Origin: Enterovibrio norvegicus_B
Lineage (GTDB): Bacteria > Pseudomonadota > Gammaproteobacteria > Enterobacterales > Vibrionaceae
Reading direction: 5' to 3'
Length of the DNA stretch: 64,000 bases
Assembly (NCBI RefSeq): GCF_002876705.1
Contig: NZ_MDAG01000024.1
Location: 1 to 64,000 of the forward strand
Part shown: in pieces, positions 34,434 through 42,987 of the stretch
How positions within the stretch are numbered: the stretch's first letter is position 1
Layout: each line of letters opens with the position of its first letter
Program-made: the position numbers and the translations under genes
Notes under the pieces: generated by a model
The model's input: the letters and a program-made list of their open reading frames with translations, nothing else
Databases searched by the model: none
Told to the model about the DNA's origin: nothing

Positions 34434-35630
34434 TTAAATACCAGCCAGACGTGCAGTATCTTGAGCGATAACCAGTTCTTCGTTGGTAGAGATAACCATC
34501 GCAGGAACACGGCTGTTATCAGAAGTGATAACGCCTTCGCCGCCGAAGCGTGCTTTCAGGTTGCGCTCTTGGTCAACTTCAACACCCAGAAGACCTAGAC
34601 GGTTAAGCACTAGCTCACGGATTGGGCCAGAGTTCTCACCGATACCACCAGTGAACACGATCGCGTCCAGACGGCCGTCAAGACATGCAGTGTAACCAGC
34701 AACGTACTTAGCAAGACGGTGACAGAATACGTCCATCGCACGCGTTGCTTCTTCTTTAGTGCCGTAGTTGTCTTCAACGAAACGACAGTCAGACGTCACT
34801 TCAGTCAGACCAGCAAGGCCAGACTCTTTGGTTAGCATGTTGTTGATTTCTTCAACGCTGTAACCCAGTGCATCGTGTAGGTGGAAAATGATTGCTGGGT
34901 CTAGGTCGCCAGAACGGGTACCCATTACTAGACCTTCAAGCGGTGTCATACCCATTGAAGTGTCTACAGATTTACCGTTTTTGATTGCACATACAGATGC
35001 GCCGTTACCTAGGTGACAGTTGATGATGTTTAGTTCTTCAACTGGCTTACCAAGTTGTTCTGCAGCTTCTTGCGCGATGAAGAAGTGAGAAGTACCGTGC
35101 ATACCGTAGCGACGGATACCGTTCTCTTTGTACAGCTTGTATGGCAGAGCGTATAGGTACGCTTCTTCTGGCATAGTTTGGTGGAACGCTGTATCAAATA
35201 CTGCAACGTTTTGTAGTTCTGGGAATGCCGCTTTCGCTGCTTCAATACCCACTAGGTGTGCTGGGTTGTGAAGAGGTGCAAAGCTAGAAGCATCTTGGAT
35301 GCCTTTAAGAACGTTTTCACAGATCAGTGCAGACTGAGTGAATTGCTCGCCGCCGTGAACGACACGGTGACCGATAGCGCCCAGGTTTTCTGCCAGCTCA
35401 GGTTTTGAAGCCAGGATGGTGTCAACGATGAAGCTTAGCGCTTCTTTGTGTGCAGCGCCGTTGCCCAATTGAGCTTCGTGCTTGCCGTCCAATTTCCACT
35501 TAATGCGTGCTTCTGGAAGTTGCAGACATTCTGCAAGACCAGTCAGGTGCTCATCACCTGTTTGAGCGTCAACGATAGCGAATTTCAGCGATGAGCTGCC
35601 GCAGTTAAGAACAAGAACCAGCTTAGACAT
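34434..35630 (-). CDS. ackA: Acetate kinase AckA
   Basis: 398 residues, the usual length. N-terminal LVLNCGSSSLKFAIVD binds phosphate; GHRVVHGGEQFTQS, AVFDTAFHQTMPEEAYLYALPY, RRYGMHGTSHFF and CHLGNGASVCAIKNGKSVDTSMGMTPLEGLVMGTRSGDLDP are hallmark stretches with the catalytic Arg, His, Asp and Glu. FTGGIGENSGPIRE closes the nucleotide site. It makes acetate and ATP from acetyl phosphate, or the reverse. It is the first gene of ackA-pta. Confidence 0.98.
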   Translation of the reverse strand: MSKLVLVLNCGSSSLKFAIVDAQTGDEHLTGLAECLQLPEARIKWKLDGKHEAQLGNGAAHKEALSFIVDTILASKPELAENLGAIGHRVVHGGEQFTQSALICENVLKGIQDASSFAPLHNPAHLVGIEAAKAAFPELQNVAVFDTAFHQTMPEEAYLYALPYKLYKENGIRRYGMHGTSHFFIAQEAAEQLGKPVEELNIINCHLGNGASVCAIKNGKSVDTSMGMTPLEGLVMGTRSGDLDPAIIFHLHDALGYSVEEINNMLTKESGLAGLTEVTSDCRFVEDNYGTKEEATRAMDVFCHRLAKYVAGYTACLDGRLDAIVFTGGIGENSGPIRELVLNRLGLLGVEVDQERNLKARFGGEGVITSDNSRVPAMVISTNEELVIAQDTARLAGI

Positions 35631-36076
35631 TTGAGACTACCTATTCGTGTAAAGTAGAGTGTGTTGATTAACGGGAGAAGCGTAGTTAATAAAAATATTA
35701 CTCACCTTCTCACTAAAGCGATGCTAAGAAACAAATTGTTATTGCTTCGTAATTAGCCAATTTTGTCGCGGAATAGATACTTCGCTCATCGGTCCCTGAT
35801 CCACAACGCAAAACGCCAGACAGAATCACTGTCAGCACACCATCATTGGTGATTTGTTGCGCTGCCGTTCATCCATATGGCGTTTCTGTGGTTGCGAGAT
35901 AGTCAAATCCGAGCAACAATTGATTTAAGTCGGCTAAGGATAGCGATACTTGCTCCAGATAACAAAAATTTTTGAGTCATTCTTGATTTGAATTAATTTT
36001 TATAAACTTTGTTTTAACATTTGCAGCAGGATTTTAGTCGACGGATCAATGAAATCGCTTGAGAGGTGTGCGCCGT
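35631..36076. other. Intergenic region between ackA and yfbV
   Basis: 446 bases divergent between ackA (left) and yfbV (right). It must hold both promoters. It is AT-rich near 35940-36025 (TTTTTGAGTCATTCTTGATTT followed by AT-rich DNA). I see no confident operator, RNA gene or ORF in it. Confidence 0.5.
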
Positions 36077-36526
36077 ATGAGCAGAAAAACAATCTGGGAT
36101 AATTTTCGTGATGGACAAAAGTACATGACGGAATGGCCGATTCGAAAAGAACTCGCGCCGATGTTTCCCGAAAACCGAGTGATTAAAGCAACCAAGTTTG
36201 CTGTAAAAGTGATGCCTGCTGTCGCGGTGATCAGTGTCCTTATGCAAATGGCGTTTAATAACTACGCAGGATTGCCCCAAGCAATGATCATTGCGTTGTT
36301 TGCATTGAGCATGCCGTTGCAAGGTATGTGGTGGTTAGGTAAACGTCGTGACACGATACTTCCACCTGCTCTGGCGGGATGGTATCGCGAGCTTCATGAG
36401 AAAATTGTCAGCGAAGGTGGTGCTATTCAGCCCATCAAGAGTCGCCCTCGTTACAAAGAACTGGCCCAAACGCTCAATCGTGCGTTTAAGCAACTAGACA
36501 AATCATCTCTGGAACGTTGGTTCTAA
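36077..36526 (+). CDS. yfbV: UPF0208 membrane protein YfbV
   Basis: 149 residues from the ATG at 36077, which has GAGAGG 8 bases upstream; six further upstream codons are open but poorly placed. Match to the YfbV family: GQKYMTEWPIRKELAPMFPENRVIKATKFAVKVMP, two spans (AVAVISVLMQMAFN and MIIALFALSMPLQGMWWLGKRRD) and LAQTLNRAFKQLDKSSLE. In E. coli YfbV limits the Ter macrodomain and lies beside ackA, as here. It acts at the inner membrane. Confidence 0.93.
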   Translation: MSRKTIWDNFRDGQKYMTEWPIRKELAPMFPENRVIKATKFAVKVMPAVAVISVLMQMAFNNYAGLPQAMIIALFALSMPLQGMWWLGKRRDTILPPALAGWYRELHEKIVSEGGAIQPIKSRPRYKELAQTLNRAFKQLDKSSLERWF

Positions 36527-36547
36527 ATATATCTTGCTTTGAATGAA

Positions 36548-36576
36548 AAGCGCCTCAGAGTACTGGGGCGTTTTTG
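36548..36576 (+). terminator. Terminator of yfbV
   Basis: CGCCTCAG (36551-36558) pairs with CTGGGGCG (36563-36570), with one G-T pair and an AGTA loop, followed by TTTTTGTG. Confidence 0.8.
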
Positions 36577-36589
36577 TGTCTGCGTACCT

Positions 36590-36622
36590 AAACAACCTGA
36601 ATTCTGAATCTTCAGGTTGTTT
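36590..36622. repeat. 12-bp perfect inverted repeat
   Basis: AAACAACCTGAA (36590-36601) and TTCAGGTTGTTT (36611-36622) flank a 9-base loop. It stands after the yfbV terminator and before the cold-shock gene. It could be a terminator on either strand (weak T-run) or a protein site. I do not see the same arms elsewhere in the window. Confidence 0.75.
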
Positions 36623-36958
36623 GGGTATAAGAACGGTGCGGCATGAGTGCATGAAGGCTTTTGATTAGAAAGGGAGAGAGCATCTTCTGTCTCTCGATTC
36701 ACAGGATTGAAATCTCTGAGGGTTAGAAAAAATAAATAATACCGCTTTACATTAGGCTGAATTAAGATAGTATTGTCCTCGCTCTGTCTTCCAGAGTTAT
36801 TAATGAAAACATAAAGTAAAAGTTAATCCTCAGAATTTCTTCGTAATTGTTGTTATCCTCAGTTTTTCCCTTAGCTTCATAGTCACATTCAATAATTCAG
36901 CTTTCAGCGCTTCGCATTATCGCGAATTTTCATGAATTTTTTATATAAGGGACATTAC
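36623..36958 (+). other. Leader region of the cold-shock gene
   Basis: 336 AT-rich bases before the Csp start. Cold-shock genes usually have a structured 5' UTR of 100-160 bases that acts as a thermosensor, and this stretch contains several pyrimidine-rich blocks (near 36780-36800 and 36850-36880). I cannot place the transcription start or fold it by eye. The Shine-Dalgarno is AAGGGA at 36947-36952. Confidence 0.4.
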
Positions 36959-37171
36959 ATGTCTAACAAAACAACTGGTCTAGTAAAATGGTTTAACGAA
37001 GATAAAGGTTTTGGTTTTATTACCCAAGACAACGGCGGTGCTGACGTATTCGTTCATTTCCGTGCTATCGCTTCTGAAGGCTTCAAAACGCTTGCTGAAG
37101 GCCAGAAAGTATCTTTCGAAGTAGAGCAGGGCCAGAAGGGTCCTCAAGCATCTAATGTAGTTGCTATCTAA
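36959..37171 (+). CDS. Cold-shock protein of the CspA family
   Basis: 70 residues from the ATG at 36959 (AAGGGA seven bases upstream). It is a single OB-fold: GLVKWFNEDKGFGFI (RNP1) and VFVHFRAI (RNP2), then LAEGQKVSFEVEQGQKGPQASNVVAI. Such proteins bind single-stranded RNA and DNA and melt RNA structure in the cold. The long AT-rich leader fits a cold-induced member. It ends at a strong terminator and may be followed by a small-protein unit. Confidence 0.95.
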   Translation: MSNKTTGLVKWFNEDKGFGFITQDNGGADVFVHFRAIASEGFKTLAEGQKVSFEVEQGQKGPQASNVVAI

Positions 37172-37182
37172 CTTTGTAAGTG

Positions 37183-37219
37183 GACGCAAATAACGAAAGC
37201 GTTATTTGCGTCATTCTTT
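37183..37219 (+). terminator. Terminator of the cold-shock gene
   Basis: GACGCAAATAAC (37183-37194) and GTTATTTGCGTC (37201-37212) form a perfect 12-bp stem with a GAAAGC loop, followed by ATTCTTT. Confidence 0.82.
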
Positions 37220-37432
37220 AATCACAACAAAAATCCTTTATACCGAATCTGCGAAAATAATAACACTTCCAACATCTGCTTTCTGCCCTCCGCTTTATGT
37301 ATGTGTCGTTGCGTATCTTATTCACTTCGTTGTATCTATATTACTAGGCTACTTAGCTTTAAATATTAATGGCTTCTATTATCTTGGGTTTTCCTCATTG
37401 TGATTTCTTTATAACGACAATTAAGGGTATTT

Positions 37433-37519
37433 ATGTCTCGTTCAACGGGTAGAAAAAGATTTTGGTTTCAACAATCTCGTCAAGAGAGTGACGTGCAGAA
37501 AATAAAGGTAAATAAATGA
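37433..37519 (+). CDS. 28-residue basic small protein
   Basis: ATG at 37433 with AAGGG six bases upstream. The peptide starts MSRSTGRKRFWFQQSRQESD and ends KVNK; it is strongly basic (three Lys/Arg in GRKRF plus a basic tail), suggesting nucleic-acid contact. Its TGA overlaps the ATG of the next frame (ATGA), so the two are coupled. No family is recognised. Confidence 0.5.
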   Translation: MSRSTGRKRFWFQQSRQESDVQKIKVNK

Positions 37520-37725
37520 TAGTTAATTTCAACATGCTAAAAGATAGCGTTTCTTGGAACGCATCAATTCACCAACTCAATAGCGATGTTTTGTTACGTC
37601 ATGTTTTGGTGACAGGTAATGTGAGTGAAAGGGGTATTCACTTTTCATATTGTGAAAAAACCTGTAAAGGTAATATCACAAATAGTGAAGACCAAGTGAT
37701 TGGCACCTTTACTACTTTTTTCTAG
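37516..37725 (+). CDS. 69-residue small protein coupled to the 28-residue ORF
   Basis: Starts inside the stop of the preceding small gene and has its own AAAGG eight bases upstream. 69 residues, no membrane span or signal peptide, two Cys (SYCEKTCKG) near the C terminus, and a pattern of short beta-like stretches (VLLRHVLVTGNV, RGIHFSYCE, VIGTFTTFF). I do not recognise it. Coupled starts with two good Shine-Dalgarno sequences support coding. The position behind a cold-shock gene may mean shared low-temperature control, though a terminator intervenes. Confidence 0.5.
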   Translation: MIVNFNMLKDSVSWNASIHQLNSDVLLRHVLVTGNVSERGIHFSYCEKTCKGNITNSEDQVIGTFTTFF

Positions 37726-38104
37726 GTTTCAAATAGGTCAGTGCATTTATATCGCCAATCTGAACCAAACCCTAAATCTAGACCTAAATCAATGAAAATG
37801 AACAATAAATTGATGTTATTCCACTGGTTGCATCATTGAATTGTCTGAGAAGAATCGGCCTAATCTCCTCTAGAGTAACCCCTTAACGCGACTCGGACGG
37901 ATACACTTATCTCAAATGATGTTGTTATCCCTATTCCTGTCCCTATTTCTGTCGATGTTCATATCAATGGCACTTCACTTGGTTTCAGTCGCTAAGATCA
38001 TTCTATTCTAAAGAATATTCCCTTCAGATCGAACCAAATAAGCCCATGTACCGTAACGTTTTGTTGAGTATTAAATAATATCAACACAGCAAGGTAGCGT
38101 GGAC
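37726..38104. other. Intergenic region before the photolyase operon
   Basis: 379 bases with no ORF that I can support. ATTCTAAAGAAT at about 38011-38022 is a small palindrome. The operon promoter must lie here, but I see no convincing -35/-10 or light/singlet-oxygen (sigma-E/ChrR type) element. Confidence 0.4.
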
Positions 38105-39466
38105 ATGAATAAAGCCGTGTACTGGTTCACCCACGACTTACGGTTGCAAGACAACCCGACGGTGAGTGAGCTGTTACGAAAGAACGATGAAGTCGCGTTC
38201 GTGTTTGTCATAGACCCCCGTTGGTTTGAACAGCGCAACCATCATCAGAAAATGATGGGATCGCATCGTTGGCGGTTTCTCTGTGAATCCCTGCTGGCAT
38301 TAGACGAAACGCTTCGTCTTCACGGTCAACATTTGATTGTGCTTGAAGGCGATCCTGTTGAGCAGCTTAAAAGCGTGCTTATCGAACATCGCATCAACAC
38401 GTTGGGCTGTGCCAAGCAAACAGGGTGGTTCGAGCGCACGCAATTGGCGCGTCTCGGTGTGGACATTCCTCGTTTGAACATCGTTTCGCAATGGAACAGC
38501 ACGCTTTTTGACGAAGCCCAATTTTCGATAATGGGCGATGTCTTTTCTACATTCTCCCGTTTTAGAAAGCGCGTTGAAACTGCCAACTTTTTGCCCCTAG
38601 AACCCTGCAAAATATGGCTTGAAACGTTGCCGCCTCCTGCGCTAGAAAGCACGCAGTCACTTCATATTCAGCTCTCGCGCTATGGCGTTTTGGCTTCTTA
38701 TATCTCCCTGCATGGGCATGAAAATGGCTACGCCCAAGATTTTCATGGCGGCGAACATGCTGCGCTTCAACACCTCAATGGGTACTTTTCCTCACGCGCA
38801 CCACTCAGTTACAAGCAAACGCGAAATGCGTTAGACGATTGGGAGAGCTCCACCAAGTTCAGCCCATTTTTGGCGCTCGGCACTGTATCGCCACGTCAAG
38901 TTTGGCAGCAGCTCAGGCGCTATGAAGCGGAGTTCGGAAGCAACGAGTCAACGTATTGGATTGGTTTCGAATTGCTGTGGCGTGAGTATTTCCAATGGTT
39001 GTCGATCAAGCAAGGGGTGACGCTCTATGCCTTTAAAGGCAATGCCAGCACAGCGCCTTTGACCAGTCACTACGCTGAACGCCTGATGAAATGGACCAAA
39101 GGCGAAACGCCATTTCCATTGGTCAATGCGTGCATGAATCAGCTCAATGAAACAGGTTACTTGTCGAATCGCGGACGACAAATTGTCGCCAGTTGCTTGG
39201 TGAATGAACTGTCTGTCGATTGGCGATTTGGCGCCGCGTATTTTCAGCAGCAATTGATTGATTTTGATGTCGCATCAAACTGGGGCAATTGGCAGTACAT
39301 CGCCGGTGTGGGCGCAGACCCTCGTGGTGGACGCCACTTTAATATCGACAAGCAAACCGAGATGTATGATCCCGATGGCGAATACATTCGCCGTTGGAAC
39401 GGCCAACAGGGCGCACGCGCTTTAGATTCCGTCGATGCCGCGGATTGGCCGATTTATGATCTGTAA
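38105..39466 (+). CDS. DASH-type cryptochrome
   Basis: 453 residues from the ATG at 38105 (AAGG ten bases upstream; GTG at 38099 also in frame). The N-terminal alpha/beta antenna domain begins KAVYWFTHDLRLQDNPT. The FAD domain includes SSTKFSPFLALGTVSPRQVW, WREYFQWLSIKQG, FPLVNACMNQLNETGYLSNRGRQIVASCLVNEL and DWRFGAAYFQQQLIDFDVASNWGNWQYIAGVGADPRGGRHFN, the last block being the DASH signature. DASH proteins repair cyclobutane dimers in single-stranded DNA using blue light. It is the first of four genes for photorepair. Confidence 0.93.
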   Translation: MNKAVYWFTHDLRLQDNPTVSELLRKNDEVAFVFVIDPRWFEQRNHHQKMMGSHRWRFLCESLLALDETLRLHGQHLIVLEGDPVEQLKSVLIEHRINTLGCAKQTGWFERTQLARLGVDIPRLNIVSQWNSTLFDEAQFSIMGDVFSTFSRFRKRVETANFLPLEPCKIWLETLPPPALESTQSLHIQLSRYGVLASYISLHGHENGYAQDFHGGEHAALQHLNGYFSSRAPLSYKQTRNALDDWESSTKFSPFLALGTVSPRQVWQQLRRYEAEFGSNESTYWIGFELLWREYFQWLSIKQGVTLYAFKGNASTAPLTSHYAERLMKWTKGETPFPLVNACMNQLNETGYLSNRGRQIVASCLVNELSVDWRFGAAYFQQQLIDFDVASNWGNWQYIAGVGADPRGGRHFNIDKQTEMYDPDGEYIRRWNGQQGARALDSVDAADWPIYDL

Positions 39467-39526
39467 ACATCACTTGGTCATATCAAAATGTTATTCAGCG
39501 AATGCCTCAACGAGTAAGGAGGTCAC

Positions 39527-40981
39527 GTGGCGATTTCTGTTGTGTGGCTAAAGCGAGACCTACGATTGTCGGATCACGCGCCTTTGTTGTGCGCTGCGCA
39601 GTCTGGATTGCCCGTGCTGTTGGTGTATTGCTTTGAGCCCATGCTCCTTGACGACCCACATTATGATGAGCGTCATTGGCGTTTTGTTGGTGAATCCCTG
39701 AATGACATGAAAACGCGCTTACCCAAAGGAGCGCTGTTGGTTTCATCTCAATGCGCATTAGACACCCTGAAATCACTCCATCAAACCTTTGGTATCGCGC
39801 ACCTGTTCTCCCATCAAGAAGTCGGCCTAAACAACACCTTTGAACGTGATAAAGCCGTTCAATTATGGTGTGACGAGAAAAGTGTGAATTGGGAAGAAAC
39901 GCCCGTCGGCGCAGTTATTCGTGGTTTAACCCATCGAAAAACGTGGGACAAACATTGGCAGAAGGTGATGCGTGCCCCTCTGGCTGATTGCGACTTATCA
40001 ACTATCTCTTGGGTGACAGCAAGCGCGGAGACACTGCCTAACCGCGTTGAACAATACCTTCAACCCACCGTTGAATCTGAGCACTTCCAACAAGGCGGAG
40101 AAACCGCAGCACGGCAAATCCTGAACGGCTTCTATGAAGACAGAGGGAAAGATTACGCCTATTCGTTATCCAGCCCGACATTGAGTCAAACCCACTGCTC
40201 TCGTGTGTCACCGTATTTAGCGTGGGGAAACGTGAGCCTTCGTCAGGTATACCAAACCGTACTGAAACACTGGAGCGTACCGGGGTGGCGACGTTCGTTG
40301 GTGGCGTTTAGCTCTCGCCTACATTGGCACTGCCATTTCATTCAAAAGTTCGAAAGTGAATCCAGCATGGAATTTCAGCCTGTAAACCGTGGTTATCTTG
40401 AATTGCCGCGAGTGACGGGAGAGGCTGCTCAGCAGAGATTGACCGCATGGAAAGAAGGGAAAACAGGGTTTCCCATGGTGGATGCCTCTATGCGTTGCTT
40501 GCAAGCAACGGGGTATTTAAATTTCCGCATGCGCGCCATGCTCGTGAGTTTTTTGTGTCATCACCTCGCGTTAGATTGGCGACATGGCGTGCAGCACCTT
40601 GCCCGTGTTTTCCTCGATTTTGAACCCGGCATTCATTACAGCCAATTTCAAATGCAGGCGGGCGTTACAGGGATTAACACCATTCGTATTTATAACCCTG
40701 TAAAGCAAGGCGAAGAGAAAGATCCTGATGGCGTGTTTGTCAAAACATGGCTTCCTGAATTGGCTGATGTGCCCGTCCCGCTCGTTCACGCGCCTTGGCG
40801 TTTGTCACCCATGGAGCAAATGCTTTATGCCGTGAACGTCGGCGACGATTACCCCGCGCCCATCGTCGATTTGAAGCAAAGCTATGCAGAAGCGCAAGCG
40901 TTGCTTTGGCGTTGGAGAAAATTGCCGGACGTACAACGTGAAGCGCATCGCTTACTCAAACGGCATGTGAGGCCAGATTGA
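39527..40981 (+). CDS. Cryptochrome/photolyase family protein, second copy
   Basis: 484 residues from a GTG with AAGGAGG upstream. The antenna domain starts SVVWLKRDLRLSDHAPL. The FAD domain holds RVSPYLAWGNVSLRQVYQ, WHCHFIQKFESE, FPMVDASMRCLQATGYLNFRMRAMLVSFLCHHLALDWRHG and FLDFEPGIHYSQFQMQAGVTGINTIRIYNPVKQG. The NxxRMRxM and the Asp/Asn pair near FAD are kept. It is not the DASH type and is distant from PhrA; the lesion specificity cannot be read. It is 60 bases after the DASH gene and 19 before DUF2256. Confidence 0.88.
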   Translation: MAISVVWLKRDLRLSDHAPLLCAAQSGLPVLLVYCFEPMLLDDPHYDERHWRFVGESLNDMKTRLPKGALLVSSQCALDTLKSLHQTFGIAHLFSHQEVGLNNTFERDKAVQLWCDEKSVNWEETPVGAVIRGLTHRKTWDKHWQKVMRAPLADCDLSTISWVTASAETLPNRVEQYLQPTVESEHFQQGGETAARQILNGFYEDRGKDYAYSLSSPTLSQTHCSRVSPYLAWGNVSLRQVYQTVLKHWSVPGWRRSLVAFSSRLHWHCHFIQKFESESSMEFQPVNRGYLELPRVTGEAAQQRLTAWKEGKTGFPMVDASMRCLQATGYLNFRMRAMLVSFLCHHLALDWRHGVQHLARVFLDFEPGIHYSQFQMQAGVTGINTIRIYNPVKQGEEKDPDGVFVKTWLPELADVPVPLVHAPWRLSPMEQMLYAVNVGDDYPAPIVDLKQSYAEAQALLWRWRKLPDVQREAHRLLKRHVRPD

Positions 40982-41000
40982 ATAAACAGGCTGACACTGA

Positions 41001-41162
41001 ATGAAGAAACAAGACCTGCCGTCAAAAACGTGCGCGGTGTGCCAGCGTCCGTTTACGTGGCGCAAGAAGTGGGCGCGCGTGTGGGATGACGTGAAATATT
41101 GCTCGAAGCGCTGCGCAGGTCAAAGACGTGCAAAACCCGAATTTTTAGCGAGAACAGAATGA
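41001..41162 (+). CDS. DUF2256 zinc-finger-like small protein
   Basis: 53 residues: MKKQDLPSKTCAVCQRPFTW, then a run of Arg, Lys and Trp (RKKWARVWDDVKYCSKRCAG) and a basic tail. The CxxC...CxxxC pattern (Cys11, Cys14, Cys34, Cys38) with KYCSKRC is the DUF2256 signature, probably a small treble-clef-like zinc site. The gene overlaps the next start by 4 bases (ATGA). DUF2256 genes are commonly next to photolyase-like genes, and this layout agrees; its biochemical role is unknown. It is easily missed because of its length. Confidence 0.9.
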   Translation: MKKQDLPSKTCAVCQRPFTWRKKWARVWDDVKYCSKRCAGQRRAKPEFLARTE

Positions 41163-42730
41163 CAATAAAAGCCTCTCGATTACGTTTACTCCTTGGTGAT
41201 CAACTCAATGCCAGCCATTCGTGGTTTCGTGAACTCGATGACGATACCTTGTATGTGATTGCCGAGCTTCATCAAGAGGCCAGCTATGTGCCTCACCATG
41301 TCCAAAAGGTGTGTGCCTTTTTCGCTGCCATGTCTGCCTTTGCGCAGGCGTTGCAACAAGCCGGTCACAGAGTGTTGCACTTAACGTTGGACGACACGGA
41401 GCAGTTCCCAGATTTACCGGCCTTGCTTACGCACCTCATCGAGCAGCACGGCGTGAGTGCGTTCGAATACCAATTGCCCGATGAATATCGCCTGCGGGAT
41501 CAACTGTCGGTGTTTGCTTCCACGTTATCTATCCTGTCCAATGCCGTTGAATCCGAGCACTTCTACCTCTCAGACCAAGAGATTCCTCGCGATTTCAAAC
41601 AAGGTAAACGCCACCGTATGGAAGCCTTCTACCGCAAGATGCGAGTGCGTTTTGATGTGTTGATGGAGGGTGACAACCCCGAAGGTGGGCAATGGAATTA
41701 CGATGCTGATAACCGCAACAAACTCAAAGCGAAAGACATTGACGATGTGCCTGAACCGCTTCTGTTCGGCAATGATGTCACTGACATTATTGCGCGCATT
41801 GAACGTCATGAGATTAAGGTGATTGGACAGTCCGAATCAAATCTGCTGTGGCCGATAACACGCACACAAGCGAACGAACTATTGGCCTTTTTCTGTCAGC
41901 ATTGTTTACCCAATTTTGGACGCTTCCAAGACGCAATGACAGGGCAGACGGATGATGAAGGCAAGCGTAAACAATGGAGTTTGTATCACTCACGATTGTC
42001 CTTCGCCCTCAACAGCAAAATTCTCAGCCCTCAGCATGTGGTAGACATGGCGGTGTATCACTACCAAACGCGACCTGACGACATCAGTTTGGCGCAGGTC
42101 GAAGGTTTTGTGCGCCAAATCATCGGTTGGCGCGAATTCATTCGCGGGATCTACTGGGTGAACATGCCCGATTATGCCTCTCTCAATAGCTTGTCTGCGA
42201 AACGTGATTTACCGTCATGGTTCTGGACGGGCAACACCAAGATGGCGTGCATGAAGCATGCAATCGATCAGTCGTTGGATTATGCCTACGCCCATCACAT
42301 TCAACGCTTAATGATCACGGGTAACTTTTGTCTGATTTCAGGCATTGCCCCTGAACAGGTTGATGAGTGGTATCTCGGTATATATATCGATGCAATCGAA
42401 TGGGTGGAATTACCGAACACACGCGGCATGAGCCAGTTTGCCGATGGCGGCATTGTCGGCTCAAAAGCCTATGCGGCGAGCGGTAACTATGTGAAGAAAA
42501 TGAGCGATTACTGCGGGAACTGCCACTATAAAGTCGCGAAAACCACGGAGGATGATGCCTGCCCGCTGAACTCACTGTATTGGCATTTCATGGATAAACA
42601 CCAAGAAGATTTTGGCGGTAACCCCAGAACCAAAATGGTGTATGCGAATTGGAACAAGAAGACCGATGAGCAGCAAAAATTGGTGTTGGGTCGGGCGGAA
42701 AGGGTGTTGGAGGGGATTGAGGGGCTTTAA
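41159..42730 (+). CDS. Iron-sulfur (6-4)-photolyase-like protein
   Basis: 523 residues from the ATG that overlaps the DUF2256 stop; an upstream in-frame ATG would overlap DUF2256 more and is unlikely. It starts RLRLLLGDQLNASHSWF, typical of photolyase-related proteins (FeS-BCP group, such as Agrobacterium PhrB). Cysteines in KMACMKHA, SDYCGNCHYKV and DACPLNSLYW match the four ligands of the [4Fe-4S] cluster. FIRGIYWVNMP and ITGNFCLISGI line the FAD site. PhrB repairs (6-4) photoproducts; specificity here is inferred from the family. It is the last gene of the operon. Confidence 0.93.
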   Translation: MTIKASRLRLLLGDQLNASHSWFRELDDDTLYVIAELHQEASYVPHHVQKVCAFFAAMSAFAQALQQAGHRVLHLTLDDTEQFPDLPALLTHLIEQHGVSAFEYQLPDEYRLRDQLSVFASTLSILSNAVESEHFYLSDQEIPRDFKQGKRHRMEAFYRKMRVRFDVLMEGDNPEGGQWNYDADNRNKLKAKDIDDVPEPLLFGNDVTDIIARIERHEIKVIGQSESNLLWPITRTQANELLAFFCQHCLPNFGRFQDAMTGQTDDEGKRKQWSLYHSRLSFALNSKILSPQHVVDMAVYHYQTRPDDISLAQVEGFVRQIIGWREFIRGIYWVNMPDYASLNSLSAKRDLPSWFWTGNTKMACMKHAIDQSLDYAYAHHIQRLMITGNFCLISGIAPEQVDEWYLGIYIDAIEWVELPNTRGMSQFADGGIVGSKAYAASGNYVKKMSDYCGNCHYKVAKTTEDDACPLNSLYWHFMDKHQEDFGGNPRTKMVYANWNKKTDEQQKLVLGRAERVLEGIEGL

Positions 42731-42816
42731 AGAGCAGGTTCGAGGAAGAGCAGGTACGAGATCCTAGGAAAAGCAAAGCAAAGCAAAAGCCATAGCCAGA
42801 GCGAAAACCAGAGCGA

Positions 42817-42987
42817 CCCCTCCCTAACCCTCCCCTTGAAAAGTGGAGGGGATCAAGAGCAAAGCACGTGCACAGAACGCTACGCTTTTGCTCTGTTCCT
42901 TCAACTTTCTAAGTGAGGGATGAAGAGCAAGAGCCCATATTTCCGTGGACTTAGGCTCTTGATTTTTCTCCTCCAACTTTCCAAGGG
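42817..42987. repeat. Cluster of degenerate inverted repeats running into an assembly gap
   Basis: Three related copies of a roughly 35-45 bp unit with core CCTTGAAAAGT / ACTTTCCAAGGG occur here: 42817-42859 (one orientation), 42890-42931 (weaker) and 42953-42987 (opposite orientation, cut by N). The ends read GATCAAGAGC or GCTCTTGAT. The first copy has a relative at 57145-57189 in the opposite orientation. Arms pair with each other and could form long hairpins. The function is unknown; they explain why the assembly breaks here. Confidence 0.65.

Noticed and set aside
37206..37403. 65-codon frame after the cold-shock gene
   Set aside because: It starts inside the terminator stem of the cold-shock gene and lacks a ribosome-binding site; the better-supported small genes begin at 37433.
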